Shown here: in pieces, positions 19,555 through 28,645 of the stretch
Position numbering within the stretch: the stretch's first letter is position 1
Layout of the letters: each line of letters opens with the position of its first letter
Assembly (NCBI GenBank): GCA_964419935.1
Contig: CAYQQJ010000011.1
Coordinates: forward strand, 1 to 64,000
DNA length: 64,000 bases
Direction: 5' to 3'
Source: CAYQQJ01 sp964419935
GTDB taxonomy: Bacteria > Pseudomonadota > Gammaproteobacteria > Pseudomonadales > Cellvibrionaceae
Translations under genes and position numbers: made by a program
Notes under the pieces: generated by a model
The model's input: only the letters and a program-made list of their open reading frames with translations
The model's database searches: none
Told to the model about the DNA's origin: nothing

Positions 19555-21954
19555 ATGAATTTAAAGCTGCACATTTCCCTGCTTGCGCTGCCAATCCTGG
19601 CCGCCTGCAATCAAAACGCTTCCGTGGACACTGCGGCCGTGGCGCCAGGTGCTCCCGGTGCAGAATCCACCTGGGCATTTTCGGGCAAGACCGGTATCGG
19701 TACCTCTTATGAGCAGTATGTGGATGGCCAATACAGCAATGACGCCGCTACCGGCACCGTTTCCAAAGTGTGGTTTTCATTGGCGGAGGGCATTGTGACC
19801 GAAACCATGTTCGGGCTGATTCACGAAGCCCAGCTCAAGAACATGCAGTTTTATATTCAGGGGGAGGATTTTCTTGATCAAGAGAAGTCCGACACCGTTA
19901 CCACCGTGGAATACCTGCATACCGACGGCGCCGGTCGCCCACTGTCTCTTGCCTATAAAATCACCAACCGCGACAAGGAAGGCCTCTATGAAATAGAGAA
20001 GCACGTATTCACGGATCCGGATCGCAACAGCCTGGTTATCAAAACCTTCTTCCGCGCCTTTGGCGAAAACATTACGCCCTATCTCTACGTCAACCCCCAC
20101 GTCAACAACACCGGCAGCAACGACCGCGCCTGGATTACCAACGGCATCTGGTTTGCCGAAGATGGCGGCACGGTGCTTGCGCTGGCAACGGACGCGCAGG
20201 TCGAGAAACGTTCGGTGGGCTTTGTCGGCGCATCGGACGGGCTGGCCGAGCTCTCCGCTGGCAACACACTGCAACAGCAATACACAACCACCGGCACTGC
20301 GCGGGGCAATGTGGCTTTTATCGCCGAGCTACCCACGCTCAGCCAGGAGACGGCGGAATGGGAGTTTGTGGTGTCTTTCGGCGATAGCGCCCAACAAAGT
20401 GCGGCAACCGCCCGGCAGACGCTGGACGACGGTTATGAAACCCTATTGAAGCGGTTTAATGGTGAAGGCGAAGCCATTGGCTGGGAAGACTATCAGGCCT
20501 CCCTGCCAGCACTGGAACGCTTGAGCAGTACAGCCACCGACGGCGGCAAGCTGCTGTACACCAGCGCCCTGGTTCTCAAGGCGCAGGAGGATAAAACCCA
20601 TGCCGGCGCCCTGATTGCGTCACTGTCCAACCCTTGGGGCGATACCACACCGGCAGAAACACCCAAAACCGGCTACAAAGCCGTCTGGCCAAGGGATTTT
20701 TATCAGGTTGCCATGGCGATGTTGGCCCTGGGCGATACGGAAACGCCTAAGGTGGCTTTGGAGTATTTGAAGAAGGTTCAGGTCTCCGACCAAACGCCCG
20801 GCTCCACCGGCGCCGGTGGCTGGTTTCTGCAGAAAACCGAAGTGGACGGCACCATCGAATGGGTTGCCGTGCAAATGGATCAGACCGCAATGCCGATCAT
20901 GCTCGGTTGGCGCCTGTGGCAGGAAGGTGTGCTGAGCGACGAGGAAGCGATCCACTGGTACAAGGAAACACTCAAGCCCGCAGCGGATTTCCTGGCCGAT
21001 GGAGGCACCGTCAATCTGGACTGGAATACCGCCACCATCGAGCCCCCCTATACGCAACAGGAGCGCTGGGAAGAGCAGGAAGGCTATTCACCATCCACCA
21101 TGGCCGCCATGATCGCCGGCCTGGTATCCGCGTCAGACCTGGCAAAACTGGCTGGCGACCCGGCGAATGCCGAGCGCTATTTGGCGGCGGCTGACAGCTA
21201 TTCCAGTCAAGTGGAGGCCAGCACCTTCACCACCGAAGGGGTACTCAACGAAGCGCCCAGCGACGGCCGATACTATTTGCGCATCACCCAGAATACTGAC
21301 CCCAACGATCAGGGCAAGCTCAACGACGCCAATGGTCAAGGCCGGCTGAACGAAAGCGAGATCATCGACGGCGGCTTTCTGGAACTGGTGCGCTACGGTG
21401 TGCGTCCCGCCCTGGATGAGCAGGTTACGGCCAGCCTTCCGGAACTGGATAATGTGAACTTGCCTCATGACTTGCGCGTGAAGTACGAGTTCAGCTTTCC
21501 CGGTGTAGAGGGTGTATTCCCCGGCTGGCGCCGCTATGGCAATGACGGTTACGGCGAAAATGCGGTGACCGGCAATGGCTACGGTTACGGTGGTGAAATG
21601 ACGCCCGGTCAGCGCGGTCGTGTTTGGCCATTCTTTACCGGCGAACGCGGTCACTATGAACTGGCCAAAGCGCAACAAGCCGGCGCCCTCAATCAGGCGA
21701 AACTGGATCAATTACGCCATACTTACGTGCAAGCCATGGAGTTGTTCGCCAACCAGGGCATGATGTTGCCGGAACAGGTTTGGGACGGTGTCGGCAACAA
21801 CAACGTGTATCACTACACCGCCGGCGAAGGCACCAACTCGGCAACACCCCTCGCGTGGACTCATGCCGAGTACATCAAACTGCTACGCTCGCTCAGTGAC
21901 GAACAGGTGTGGGACCGCAATGCACTCACTGCGGAACGTTTTTTGAGTGAGTGA
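19555..21954 (+). CDS. glucoamylase lipoprotein (GH15)
   Basis: Inverting exo-glucosidase releasing glucose from non-reducing ends; 799 residues. Start at 19555 has AAGGAT upstream and gives a lipoprotein signal with lipobox ILAAC (C18); an upstream in-frame start at 19459 would put 32 extra residues before it and overlap operator 7, so it is rejected. An N-terminal beta-sandwich (about 40-300) precedes the (alpha/alpha)6 barrel with AVWPRDFYQ, WEEQEGYSPST (general acid) and LPEQVWDG (general base), the usual bacterial GH15 signatures. Followed by a family 1 repeat and the MFS porter gene, possibly an operon. Confidence 0.92.
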   Translation: MNLKLHISLLALPILAACNQNASVDTAAVAPGAPGAESTWAFSGKTGIGTSYEQYVDGQYSNDAATGTVSKVWFSLAEGIVTETMFGLIHEAQLKNMQFYIQGEDFLDQEKSDTVTTVEYLHTDGAGRPLSLAYKITNRDKEGLYEIEKHVFTDPDRNSLVIKTFFRAFGENITPYLYVNPHVNNTGSNDRAWITNGIWFAEDGGTVLALATDAQVEKRSVGFVGASDGLAELSAGNTLQQQYTTTGTARGNVAFIAELPTLSQETAEWEFVVSFGDSAQQSAATARQTLDDGYETLLKRFNGEGEAIGWEDYQASLPALERLSSTATDGGKLLYTSALVLKAQEDKTHAGALIASLSNPWGDTTPAETPKTGYKAVWPRDFYQVAMAMLALGDTETPKVALEYLKKVQVSDQTPGSTGAGGWFLQKTEVDGTIEWVAVQMDQTAMPIMLGWRLWQEGVLSDEEAIHWYKETLKPAADFLADGGTVNLDWNTATIEPPYTQQERWEEQEGYSPSTMAAMIAGLVSASDLAKLAGDPANAERYLAAADSYSSQVEASTFTTEGVLNEAPSDGRYYLRITQNTDPNDQGKLNDANGQGRLNESEIIDGGFLELVRYGVRPALDEQVTASLPELDNVNLPHDLRVKYEFSFPGVEGVFPGWRRYGNDGYGENAVTGNGYGYGGEMTPGQRGRVWPFFTGERGHYELAKAQQAGALNQAKLDQLRHTYVQAMELFANQGMMLPEQVWDGVGNNNVYHYTAGEGTNSATPLAWTHAEYIKLLRSLSDEQVWDRNALTAERFLSE

Positions 21955-21970
21955 CCAATGATTGTAAATC

Positions 21971-22056
21971 CGTAGGTCGAACATGCGTCAAGCGCCATCC
22001 GACATTGTCACGTCGGATGGCGACATTCGCAGAACTCATGTCTTATCCGACCTACA
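21971..22056. repeat. dispersed repeat family 1, copy b
   Basis: Between glucoamylase and the MFS gene. Inner stem GCCATCCGAC / GTCGGATGGC (21994-22003, 22012-22021) and outer arms GTAGGTCG / CGACCTAC make a near-complete cruciform. Confidence 0.75.
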
Positions 22057-22091
22057 CCCTCAAGAATCAATTATAAAGACGTGGGTAATAC

Positions 22092-23606
22092 ATGAATAAA
22101 AAACCCCAACTCAGCTTTTGGCAAATCTGGAACATGAGTTTTGGATTTCTCGGAATCCAGTTCGGATTCGCGCTGCAAAACGCGAACGTCAGCCGTATTT
22201 TTCAAACGCTGGGTGCGTCGATTGATGATATTCCCCTGCTCTGGATAGCCGCGCCAGTCACCGGTCTGCTCGTGCAACCGATCATCGGCTACATGAGCGA
22301 TAAAACCTGGACATGCCTGGGCCGACGTCGCCCGTATTTTCTGTTCGGTGCGATTTTCGCGAGCCTGGGTTTGCTCGTTATGCCCAACTCGCCGGCGCTC
22401 TGGGTGGCTGCGGGAACCCTGTGGATCATGGATGCATCGATTAATATTGCCATGGAACCCTTTCGTGCATTTGTCGGTGATATGTTGCCGGATAAACAAC
22501 GCACGGCGGGCTTCGCGATGCAGAGCTTTTTCATTGGCTTGGGCTCTGTGATTGCCTCGGCACTGCCCTGGCTTATGACCAACCAACTGGGGATCAGTAA
22601 TACGGCGGCAGATGGTGTCATTCCGCCGTCTGTCACTTATGCTTTTTATGCCGGCGGTGCCGTTTTTTTGCTGGCAGTGCTCTGGACTATTTTTACCACC
22701 AAAGAATACGATCCGGCATTACTCGCCGAGTATAGCCGTGAGCAGGAGAACTTACGGCAAGCTTCCGCTGCCGAAGCAGTGCTCAACAAAAACAGCCGCA
22801 CCCCTGAACAATACCAACGTGCAGGTATGGCTTGCGTCGCGGCGGGCCTTCTCGCCAGCGTTGCCATTGTGCAACTGCAGCTCGCCCAGGAACTTTACAT
22901 ATTATCCGGCGGCGTCGCACTGTTTGGCGTGGTACAAATTGTCGCCGCCGTGCAATTAAAACGCGGGCACACCCGCAGTGGCTTTTACCAGGTCACTCAC
23001 GATCTGTTTCACATGCCGCGAACCATGCGTCAACTCGCCGTCGTGCAATTCTTTTCATGGTTCGCGCTTTTCACACTGTGGATTTACGCCACAGCAGCAG
23101 TCACCAGCTTTCATTATGGCTCCACAGATACCGCATCGGCAGCCTATAACGAGGGAGCCGACTGGGTCGGAATCTTGTTCGCTTCGTATAACCTTTTCGC
23201 CGCGGCGGCCGCTTTCATCATTCCGGTAATGACGCGCCATACCAGTCGCAAAACAACCCATATCATCAATCTCTGCCTGGGTGCATTGGGCCTGGCCTCG
23301 TTTGTGATCATAAAAGATCCGGTATGGCTGCTGCTGTCCATGGTCGGTGTCGGCTGCGCCTGGGCGTCGATTCTATGTATGCCCTACGCGATTCTCTCCT
23401 GCTCATTACCGTCCCACAAGATGGGCGTCTACATGGGCATTTTCAATTTCTTTATCGTTATTCCACAAATATTGGCCGCCAGCATTTTGGGGCTGATGGT
23501 GCGCGAACTTTTTTCCGGCAATACAATTTATGCATTAATGCTCGGCGGCGTATTGATGTTATGTGCGGCGGTTGCGACCTTTTTTGTGGATGATGAAGGG
23601 GAGTAA
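22092..23606 (+). CDS. MFS/GPH-type sugar transporter (maltose-like)
   Basis: Inner-membrane sugar:cation symporter of 504 residues with about 12 hydrophobic segments. It starts LSFWQIWNMSFGFLGIQFGF and carries GYMSDKTWTCLGRRRPYFL, the loop 2-3 motif shared by SLC45-like/plant sucrose transporter relatives and bacterial maltose porters such as MalY of Caulobacter. It should move maltose or maltodextrins from periplasm to cytoplasm. Starts 137 bp after glucoamylase on the same strand. No operator copy lies directly in front, so expression may depend on read-through from the glucoamylase promoter. Confidence 0.87.
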   Translation: MNKKPQLSFWQIWNMSFGFLGIQFGFALQNANVSRIFQTLGASIDDIPLLWIAAPVTGLLVQPIIGYMSDKTWTCLGRRRPYFLFGAIFASLGLLVMPNSPALWVAAGTLWIMDASINIAMEPFRAFVGDMLPDKQRTAGFAMQSFFIGLGSVIASALPWLMTNQLGISNTAADGVIPPSVTYAFYAGGAVFLLAVLWTIFTTKEYDPALLAEYSREQENLRQASAAEAVLNKNSRTPEQYQRAGMACVAAGLLASVAIVQLQLAQELYILSGGVALFGVVQIVAAVQLKRGHTRSGFYQVTHDLFHMPRTMRQLAVVQFFSWFALFTLWIYATAAVTSFHYGSTDTASAAYNEGADWVGILFASYNLFAAAAAFIIPVMTRHTSRKTTHIINLCLGALGLASFVIIKDPVWLLLSMVGVGCAWASILCMPYAILSCSLPSHKMGVYMGIFNFFIVIPQILAASILGLMVRELFSGNTIYALMLGGVLMLCAAVATFFVDDEGE

Positions 23607-23656
23607 CAGGCGGGCAGATTTTTCAGAAATACGATTGGTAAACCACTAAATTCACA

Positions 23657-24805
23657 CTACAAATCAGAAGTCACACGCGCCTTAGTTGATGAGGCGGTTG
23701 ATGAGGCTTTTTGCGAAGATAATGGCTCGGTGACTGTTGAGCCGGTAACTGTTGAACTGGTCACTGCAGCTGGTTGAGCATTGAAACCACACGACCCGCG
23801 CACCACCAGTTCCGCCGGCAGCAATAAAGGTTCCACGGTTTCACCGTCCACCAGTTTCAATAAATTGTCGACCAACAACTCGCCGGCAAGCCGGGTGTTT
23901 TGTTGCACCGTGGTCAAAGGTGGGTGCGTATAGGATGCCATGGGAATATCGTCAAAGCCCATAACTGCCACCTGTTGCGGAATCAGCAATTCCGCTTCTT
24001 CCAGTGCCTTCATTGCGCCAATGGCAATCAAGTCGCTCGCGCCGAAAATTGCGTCGAATTTCTGCTTGCGCTCCAACAGAGTCACTGCCGCCTGATAACC
24101 CGCACCTTCGGAGGTTTCCGCATCGACCTGCAGTTTCGAACATGCGGCAATACCCGCTTCTTGCAACGCTTTGGAATAGCCTTGATAGCGTTGCCGAAAT
24201 TCCGGACAGTGCTCCGATATGCCGCCGAGAAACGCGATACGACGCTTTCCCAGTGCCAATAAATGCTGGGTGGCCTTATAGGCACTGTTAAAGTTGTCAC
24301 AACCGATGGACACACCCGGTTGCCCCGGCAATACTGGTCCCCAGGTAATGTAGTGAGCCTTCATTTCCGTCAGGTGAATCAGCTTCTCAACATAGGTCAC
24401 GTAATCCCCATAGCCGAGAAAAATAATACCGTCTGCGCGGTTCGCATCTTCATAGTCCGCGTGCCAGTCCTCACTGAATTGCTGAAAGGAAACCAGTAAG
24501 TCGTAACCGCGGGCAGCGGACGCACGCGTAATACTGGCAAGCATGGACAGGAAAAACGGGTTGATCAATGAATCGCCAGTGCCTGGGTCTTCACATAACA
24601 GCAAGGCAATGGTTCTGGTTTTCTGGGAGCGCAGGTTGCGCGCGTTCTTGTCAACTTTGTAATTCAGTTCCCGGGCAATGGCTTGTACCCGAAGACAGGT
24701 TTCGCGGTTCACCAGCGGGCTGTTGCGCAAGGCGCGGGAAACCGTGGACTGGGACACGCCAGCGCGATAGGCAATATCAAAAGACGTGGGGCGATCGTCT
24801 CGCAT
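23657..24805 (-). CDS. LacI-family transcriptional regulator of the starch locus
   Basis: Repressor/activator of 382 residues: N-terminal helix-turn-helix (about 7-27, FDIAYRAGVSQSTVSRALRN) followed by a periplasmic-binding-protein-like sensor domain (AGLLLCED... to about 345). Convergent with the MFS gene. The seven TGCATACGTATGCA-like palindromes in this locus fit LacI-type operators, and this is the only LacI-type gene in the window. The C-terminal ~38 residues are Ser/Thr-rich (TSSTVTGSTVTEPLSSQ...) and not typical of the family. The ligand (maltose, glucose or maltodextrin) is not evident. No operator copy lies at its own promoter. Confidence 0.87.
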   Translation of the reverse strand: MRDDRPTSFDIAYRAGVSQSTVSRALRNSPLVNRETCLRVQAIARELNYKVDKNARNLRSQKTRTIALLLCEDPGTGDSLINPFFLSMLASITRASAARGYDLLVSFQQFSEDWHADYEDANRADGIIFLGYGDYVTYVEKLIHLTEMKAHYITWGPVLPGQPGVSIGCDNFNSAYKATQHLLALGKRRIAFLGGISEHCPEFRQRYQGYSKALQEAGIAACSKLQVDAETSEGAGYQAAVTLLERKQKFDAIFGASDLIAIGAMKALEEAELLIPQQVAVMGFDDIPMASYTHPPLTTVQQNTRLAGELLVDNLLKLVDGETVEPLLLPAELVVRGSCGFNAQPAAVTSSTVTGSTVTEPLSSQKASSTASSTKARVTSDL

Positions 24806-24989
24806 AGTGAGATTCCAAAGATCCGCAAGTCGTTATAGAGGCTCTACCCGACGCTAAGTCCGACGTTATATCAACGTTATTTGCCGGGCGGCCGTTGCCG
24901 TGATCTCAATTTTCAAACTGATGGATGGAATCTGACTATAGCACAAACCCTGGCGTATGGCTGCCAATCGCAAGCTCAGCCCGGTAGGC

Positions 24990-25355
24990 TCAATACCCGG
25001 AAAACAGAACGTAGTTGCGGCCGTCAATCACCACTCGTGCGGCTTCCATCTGGCTGTCGGCACTGGCGGTGATGCGGCCTTGAACAGTCACCTTCTGGCC
25101 AGGAACCAATTGCTCCATTGGCAGCCCCGCACGCTTGTTACGCCAGGGCTCGCCGAGCAGAACCAGCCACTGGGTGCCCTGTACATCCAGCAACAGTTCG
25201 CCCCGCGGCTTGCCGAGTTCCACATGTGAAATTGTGCCTGTCAGGTGTATCGATTCCGGGGGCGTCTCGCTTGAGGTGCGAGCAGTAATGGCGATGCTCA
25301 ACGCCACCGCGACGGCCAAAGTCAGCAACGTCCGCGGCTGTCGTCGAAGCATCAT
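24990..25355 (-). CDS. small membrane-anchored OB-fold-like protein (DUF6152-like?)
   Basis: A 121-residue protein with an N-terminal hydrophobic segment (RTLLTLAVAVALSIAI) and a small beta-rich domain (IHLTGTISHVELGKPRGELLLDVQG..., LVPGQKVTVQGRI). Start at 25355 is fixed by GGAGGA five bases upstream; a longer frame exists but lacks a Shine-Dalgarno. The periplasmic domain resembles the small proteins grouped as DUF6152, but the assignment is by pattern only. Function unknown. Confidence 0.6.
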   Translation of the reverse strand: MMLRRQPRTLLTLAVAVALSIAITARTSSETPPESIHLTGTISHVELGKPRGELLLDVQGTQWLVLLGEPWRNKRAGLPMEQLVPGQKVTVQGRITASADSQMEAARVVIDGRNYVLFSGY

Positions 25356-25520
25356 CAGTATCCTCCCCATGAACATCCTCGCTTGCTCATTCCCAAGCTC
25401 AACCTTAACCTGTACCCGAGCGAACTTAACGCCAATGTATCTCTCTAATGCATCAGGCCTCGGCACGCGGGTTTACAGACGCGACTGAGATTCAACTCCC
25501 TGCCTTAACAAGGACTCACT

Positions 25521-25694
25521 ATGCCAGCCACTGCAACAGACATCGTCAAAATTATCTTTGCGATACTCCTGCCGCCTGTCGGCGTGTTTATGGAAGTCGG
25601 CTTCAAAGGACACTTCTGGCTCAACATATTGTTGACCATCCTCGGCTACGTGCCCGGCATCATCCACGCGCTCTACGTGATTTTGAAACACTAA
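25521..25694 (+). CDS. yqaE: YqaE/Pmp3 family membrane peptide
   Basis: A 57-residue protein with two transmembrane segments and the family pattern IVKIIFAILLPPVGVFMEVG...FWLNILLTILGYVPGIIHALYVI. AAGGA lies upstream. Members of this family are small stress-related membrane proteins in bacteria, plants and yeast (Pmp3); the molecular role is not settled. Stands alone. Confidence 0.9.
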   Translation: MPATATDIVKIIFAILLPPVGVFMEVGFKGHFWLNILLTILGYVPGIIHALYVILKH

Positions 25695-25705
25695 ATCCGC
25701 AGCGG

Positions 25706-25742
25706 CATGGATGCCTAAGAACTATCATGGATGCCTAAGAAC
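25706..25742. repeat. short direct repeat
   Basis: Two copies of CATGGATGCCTAAGAAC, 25706-25722 and 25726-25742, just after the yqaE stop. Probably a local duplication; no function seen. Confidence 0.6.
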
Positions 25743-25830
25743 AACACTGCCGAAGGCCACAGCAGCAAGCATCGCCGTCAGACCTTTAAAGTAGCGTCCG
25801 TATTTCGTACGTGATGCTTTCCGCCGTCGG

Positions 25831-26226
25831 CTACATCCCATTGCCCGTCTGGGTCAGATGAGTTTTCTCATAAATTTCCTGGCATTCCATGCAGCGGCTG
25901 GCCGTGGGGTATACCAGCAACCGCTCGGCATTTATCTCAGTGTCGCAATCTATACACTCACCAAACACACCTTTCTGAATCCGGATTTCGGCGTCCTCTA
26001 TGTCCCGTAGTTGTTCGGTTTCACGATCGAGCTGCTCAAGCTCCATGTCCCGCATCACATCAGCCACCGAATAATCCCCCGGGTCCTTGAGTTGGCTCCA
26101 GCGATCAAATTGTTCGGCCTGCTCCGAATCCCGAATCTGCTGACGTATTTCCTCCAGCAGGGCGTGGCGGGCCGACTGCAGCTGCAACACTATGTCGGCA
26201 AACTGATTTTCAGATAGATGAACCAT
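25831..26226 (-). CDS. DksA/TraR-family C4 zinc-finger protein
   Basis: A 131-residue protein with a long N-terminal helical part and a C-terminal four-cysteine zinc finger (CIDC ... CMEC, about residues 92-117). This is the DksA/TraR fold, which binds the RNA polymerase secondary channel. Start 26226 (MVHLSENQF) is preceded by AAGGGG. It is shorter than canonical DksA (~150) and could be a DksA2- or YbiI-like paralogue. The acidic coiled-coil tip cannot be assigned with confidence. Confidence 0.83.
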   Translation of the reverse strand: MVHLSENQFADIVLQLQSARHALLEEIRQQIRDSEQAEQFDRWSQLKDPGDYSVADVMRDMELEQLDRETEQLRDIEDAEIRIQKGVFGECIDCDTEINAERLLVYPTASRCMECQEIYEKTHLTQTGNGM

Positions 26227-26610
26227 GGTGCTGCCCCTTGTGGATATATTAATAAACCAGTTCTTGCTATTTTTCAGCGTGCTGCGGATCCTCAGCCGCC
26301 CACTGGCATCCATTTTAGGACAGCATCCCCCATCAAAGATTCAGCCCTTTCGGGCACCTGAAATCGGGTAGACGCAGACCGGATTTAGGCCTTTATGCTC
26401 GTTGTCAACAGGGACAAAGTATGGTCCAATTCCAGCAGCGAAACGGCAAACCTGACCGAAAGGCAGGGGCGCAAAATTACCGGTCTACAGGCGCACTGCA
26501 ACAGGCGCGCCCAGGACAGCGGGATTACCGAACTCGACTGGATCCTCCTCTTCCGATGTGGCAATCTCGCTTAAAGGCCTTGTATCATCACGACCGCAGA
26601 GGAAGTGCCC
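26227..26610. other. intergenic: riboswitch leader of the chemosensory operon
   Basis: A 384-bp divergent region between the dksA-like gene and the first cheW. Bases 26430-26545 are a c-di-GMP-I riboswitch aptamer; 26546-26610 forms its expression platform. The dksA-like promoter presumably lies in 26227-26330. Within 26336-26363 there is a short GCCCTTTCGGGC hairpin. Confidence 0.75.
26430..26545 (+). ncRNA. c-di-GMP-I (GEMM-I) riboswitch aptamer
   Basis: The sequence shows the aptamer landmarks in order: GGCAAACC (26445-26452), a CCTG...CAGG stem closed by a GAAA tetraloop (26451-26466), GGGGCGCAAAA (26466-26476) in place of the usual GGGACGCAAAG, CCGGTCTA (26480-26487, tetraloop-receptor strand), a variable P2 arm, and AGCGGGATTACCG (26518-26530) matching the conserved 3' strand. 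Flanking TCCAG / CTGGA (26430-26434, 26539-26543) can close P1. Downstream TCCTCT (26546-26551) is complementary to the cheW Shine-Dalgarno AGAGGA (26598-26603), so translational control is plausible. No T-tract terminator is seen. Confidence 0.87.
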
Positions 26611-27081
26611 ATGGCAGAATTTGTAGTACTTCGACTCGATAAGACCCGGTTTGCACTTCAGGCGTCAGCGGTCGAGCGCATTGTGCCGGCTGTCGAAATC
26701 ACCCCTCTCCCTCAAGCTCCCGCTATCGTCCTGGGCGTTGTCAACGTTCATGGTTCCCTTGTTGCCGTTATAGATTTTCGTCACCGCTTCGGGCTTCCTC
26801 ACCAGGAGATCGCGCTCAGCAACCGCCTGGTTATCGCCCACACCGCAACGCGCACCCTGGCCTTGATTGCTGATGCGGTTGATGACGTTGTTGACTATTC
26901 CACGGCCGATATCACCGTCCCCTCGACACTGGTGACGGGCATTGAGCAGATTTCCGGCATTGCGAAACATGACGGGGACATTACTTTCATTCATGACCTG
27001 GAATGTTTTCTAGCCGCCGGCGAAGCGGCCTCACTGGACCTTGCCCTAGCCTCCGCGGAGCAAGGGTCCGATGGCCACTGA
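26611..27081 (+). CDS. cheW: CheW-like coupling protein 1
   Basis: A 156-residue CheW-domain protein that links the MCP and CheA in a signalling array. Pattern FVVLRLDKTRFALQASAVERIVP...IVLGVVNVHGSLVAVIDFR is characteristic. Start at 26611, seven bases after AGAGGA; a GTG at 26605 overlaps that site and is unlikely. First gene behind the riboswitch, overlapping cheR by 11 bp. Equivalent to WspB or WspD in the Pseudomonas Wsp pathway. Confidence 0.88.
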   Translation: MAEFVVLRLDKTRFALQASAVERIVPAVEITPLPQAPAIVLGVVNVHGSLVAVIDFRHRFGLPHQEIALSNRLVIAHTATRTLALIADAVDDVVDYSTADITVPSTLVTGIEQISGIAKHDGDITFIHDLECFLAAGEAASLDLALASAEQGSDGH

Positions 27082-28645
27082 AATGCGATCACCAATACTT
27101 TCAGAGCCCCTGCAGACGAGCCTGAAAGAGCTGCTCGCGCAGCAGACCGGTCTGAATTTCAACAGCAGCGGCTGGCGTGATTTTGCGCCCCGCTTCGCCG
27201 CGGCAGCCAAGGATGCCGGCGCGGCGGATACCACAGCTTATGCCCGGCAGTTGCTGTCTTCACCGCTTTCCCGGGGGAATATTGAGACCCTGGCGCGGCA
27301 CTTGACTGTTGGGGAAACCTATTTCTTTCGGGACAAGCGCAGCTTCGACGCCCTGGCCGCCCACGTTCTACCCGAGTTGCTACGCAGTCGGGAGCTGAGT
27401 CAACGCCGGTTGCGCATATGGAGTGCCGGTTGCTGTACCGGTGAGGAGGCCTATTCGATCGCCATCCTGCTCGACCGTCTGCTGCCGCAGCAAGATAACT
27501 GGGATATCAGCATTGTTGCGACCGATATCAACCCACGCTTTTTACAAAAGGCGGAACGGGCTATTTACGGCGAGTGGTCATTCCGCGGCACGCCGGACTG
27601 GGTGCGTAATAATTACTTCACCCCACGACGCAACAACACCTATGAATTGGTTCCCAAAATTCGCGAGCGGGTTAAATTCGCCTATTTGAACCTCGCCGAG
27701 AACGTTTACCCGTCTGCCGCCAACAACACTGATCGACTCGATGCAATTTTTTGCCGCAATGTTCTGATGTATTTCTCGCCGGACCAGGCCCGTAGCGTCG
27801 TCCGCCGATTCCGCGCCGCCATTCATGAAAACGGCTTGCTGCTGGTGAACCCGGCGGAAACCTCTGCTGCGTTGTTTGCCGACTTTTCACTGGTTCATTA
27901 CCCCGGCGCGAGCTTTTACCAGCACCACAAGCAACCGGCCAATGGCGTTGCCCCGGCGAGTGTCGGGGAGACATTCAAATCCCCCCTGCGGACAAGAACC
28001 CTAACCGGCGTCAGCTCAGGAAAAATAGCAAATAACGTAACAGACAAAGTAGCGAAGAAAGCGGCGATCAAACCCGCGGCAAAGCGCACCGCTCAACGTC
28101 AACCATTACTTTCAGGAATAAGCGCGAGCTCTACTGTCCCACGCGAAGCCGCCGCAACCAAACTGGCTGATATAACCAAGCCAGCTCAAACAACCGGGAC
28201 AATGCGCTCCAGCAATGAAAGTGCCGCCAGCTTTGCACGGCGGGCACGGGCAGCGGCTGACGAGGGCAACCTGGACCAGGCCGCGAGCCTGTGCGAGCAT
28301 GCGATTGCACTGGAAAAACTGGAACCGGCCTTCCATTACTTGCTAGCGACCATCGAGCAAGAGCGAGGCCGAATTGCAACGGCAGTACAGGCATTGCAGC
28401 GCACGCTTTACCTGAACCATGAATTTGTGCTGGCGCATTTTGCCCTCGCCAACCTGAGGCTGATCGAAGGGCGCCGCAAAGATGCAGCGCGGCACCTGGA
28501 AACTGTTCGAAAATTGTTACAGAATCACCCGGAAGATGAAACACTGACTGACTCTGACGGCCTGACCGTCGGCCGACTCAACGACATTGCGAACTCTCTG
28601 GCTGAAAGCCTGAAAGGACAACGACACACAGCGGTGTATGGATGA
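27071..28645 (+). CDS. cheR: CheR methyltransferase with C-terminal TPR
   Basis: SAM-dependent chemoreceptor glutamate methyltransferase of 524 residues. The CheR N-domain is followed by the SAM site (IWSAGCCTGEEAYSIAI) and ICRNVLMYF-type motif (FCRNVLMYF); after a low-complexity Lys/Ala/Thr-rich linker (about 295-375) come TPR-like repeats (ALEKLEPAFHYLLATIEQERG...). This CheR-TPR architecture matches WspC and FrzF. Overlaps both neighbours by a few bases, showing tight translational coupling. Confidence 0.9.
   Translation: MATEMRSPILSEPLQTSLKELLAQQTGLNFNSSGWRDFAPRFAAAAKDAGAADTTAYARQLLSSPLSRGNIETLARHLTVGETYFFRDKRSFDALAAHVLPELLRSRELSQRRLRIWSAGCCTGEEAYSIAILLDRLLPQQDNWDISIVATDINPRFLQKAERAIYGEWSFRGTPDWVRNNYFTPRRNNTYELVPKIRERVKFAYLNLAENVYPSAANNTDRLDAIFCRNVLMYFSPDQARSVVRRFRAAIHENGLLLVNPAETSAALFADFSLVHYPGASFYQHHKQPANGVAPASVGETFKSPLRTRTLTGVSSGKIANNVTDKVAKKAAIKPAAKRTAQRQPLLSGISASSTVPREAAATKLADITKPAQTTGTMRSSNESAASFARRARAAADEGNLDQAASLCEHAIALEKLEPAFHYLLATIEQERGRIATAVQALQRTLYLNHEFVLAHFALANLRLIEGRRKDAARHLETVRKLLQNHPEDETLTDSDGLTVGRLNDIANSLAESLKGQRHTAVYG

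Noticed and set aside
26421..26642. 73-residue plus-strand frame before cheW
   Set aside because: Lies across the riboswitch aptamer, has no Shine-Dalgarno, and its composition follows the RNA.
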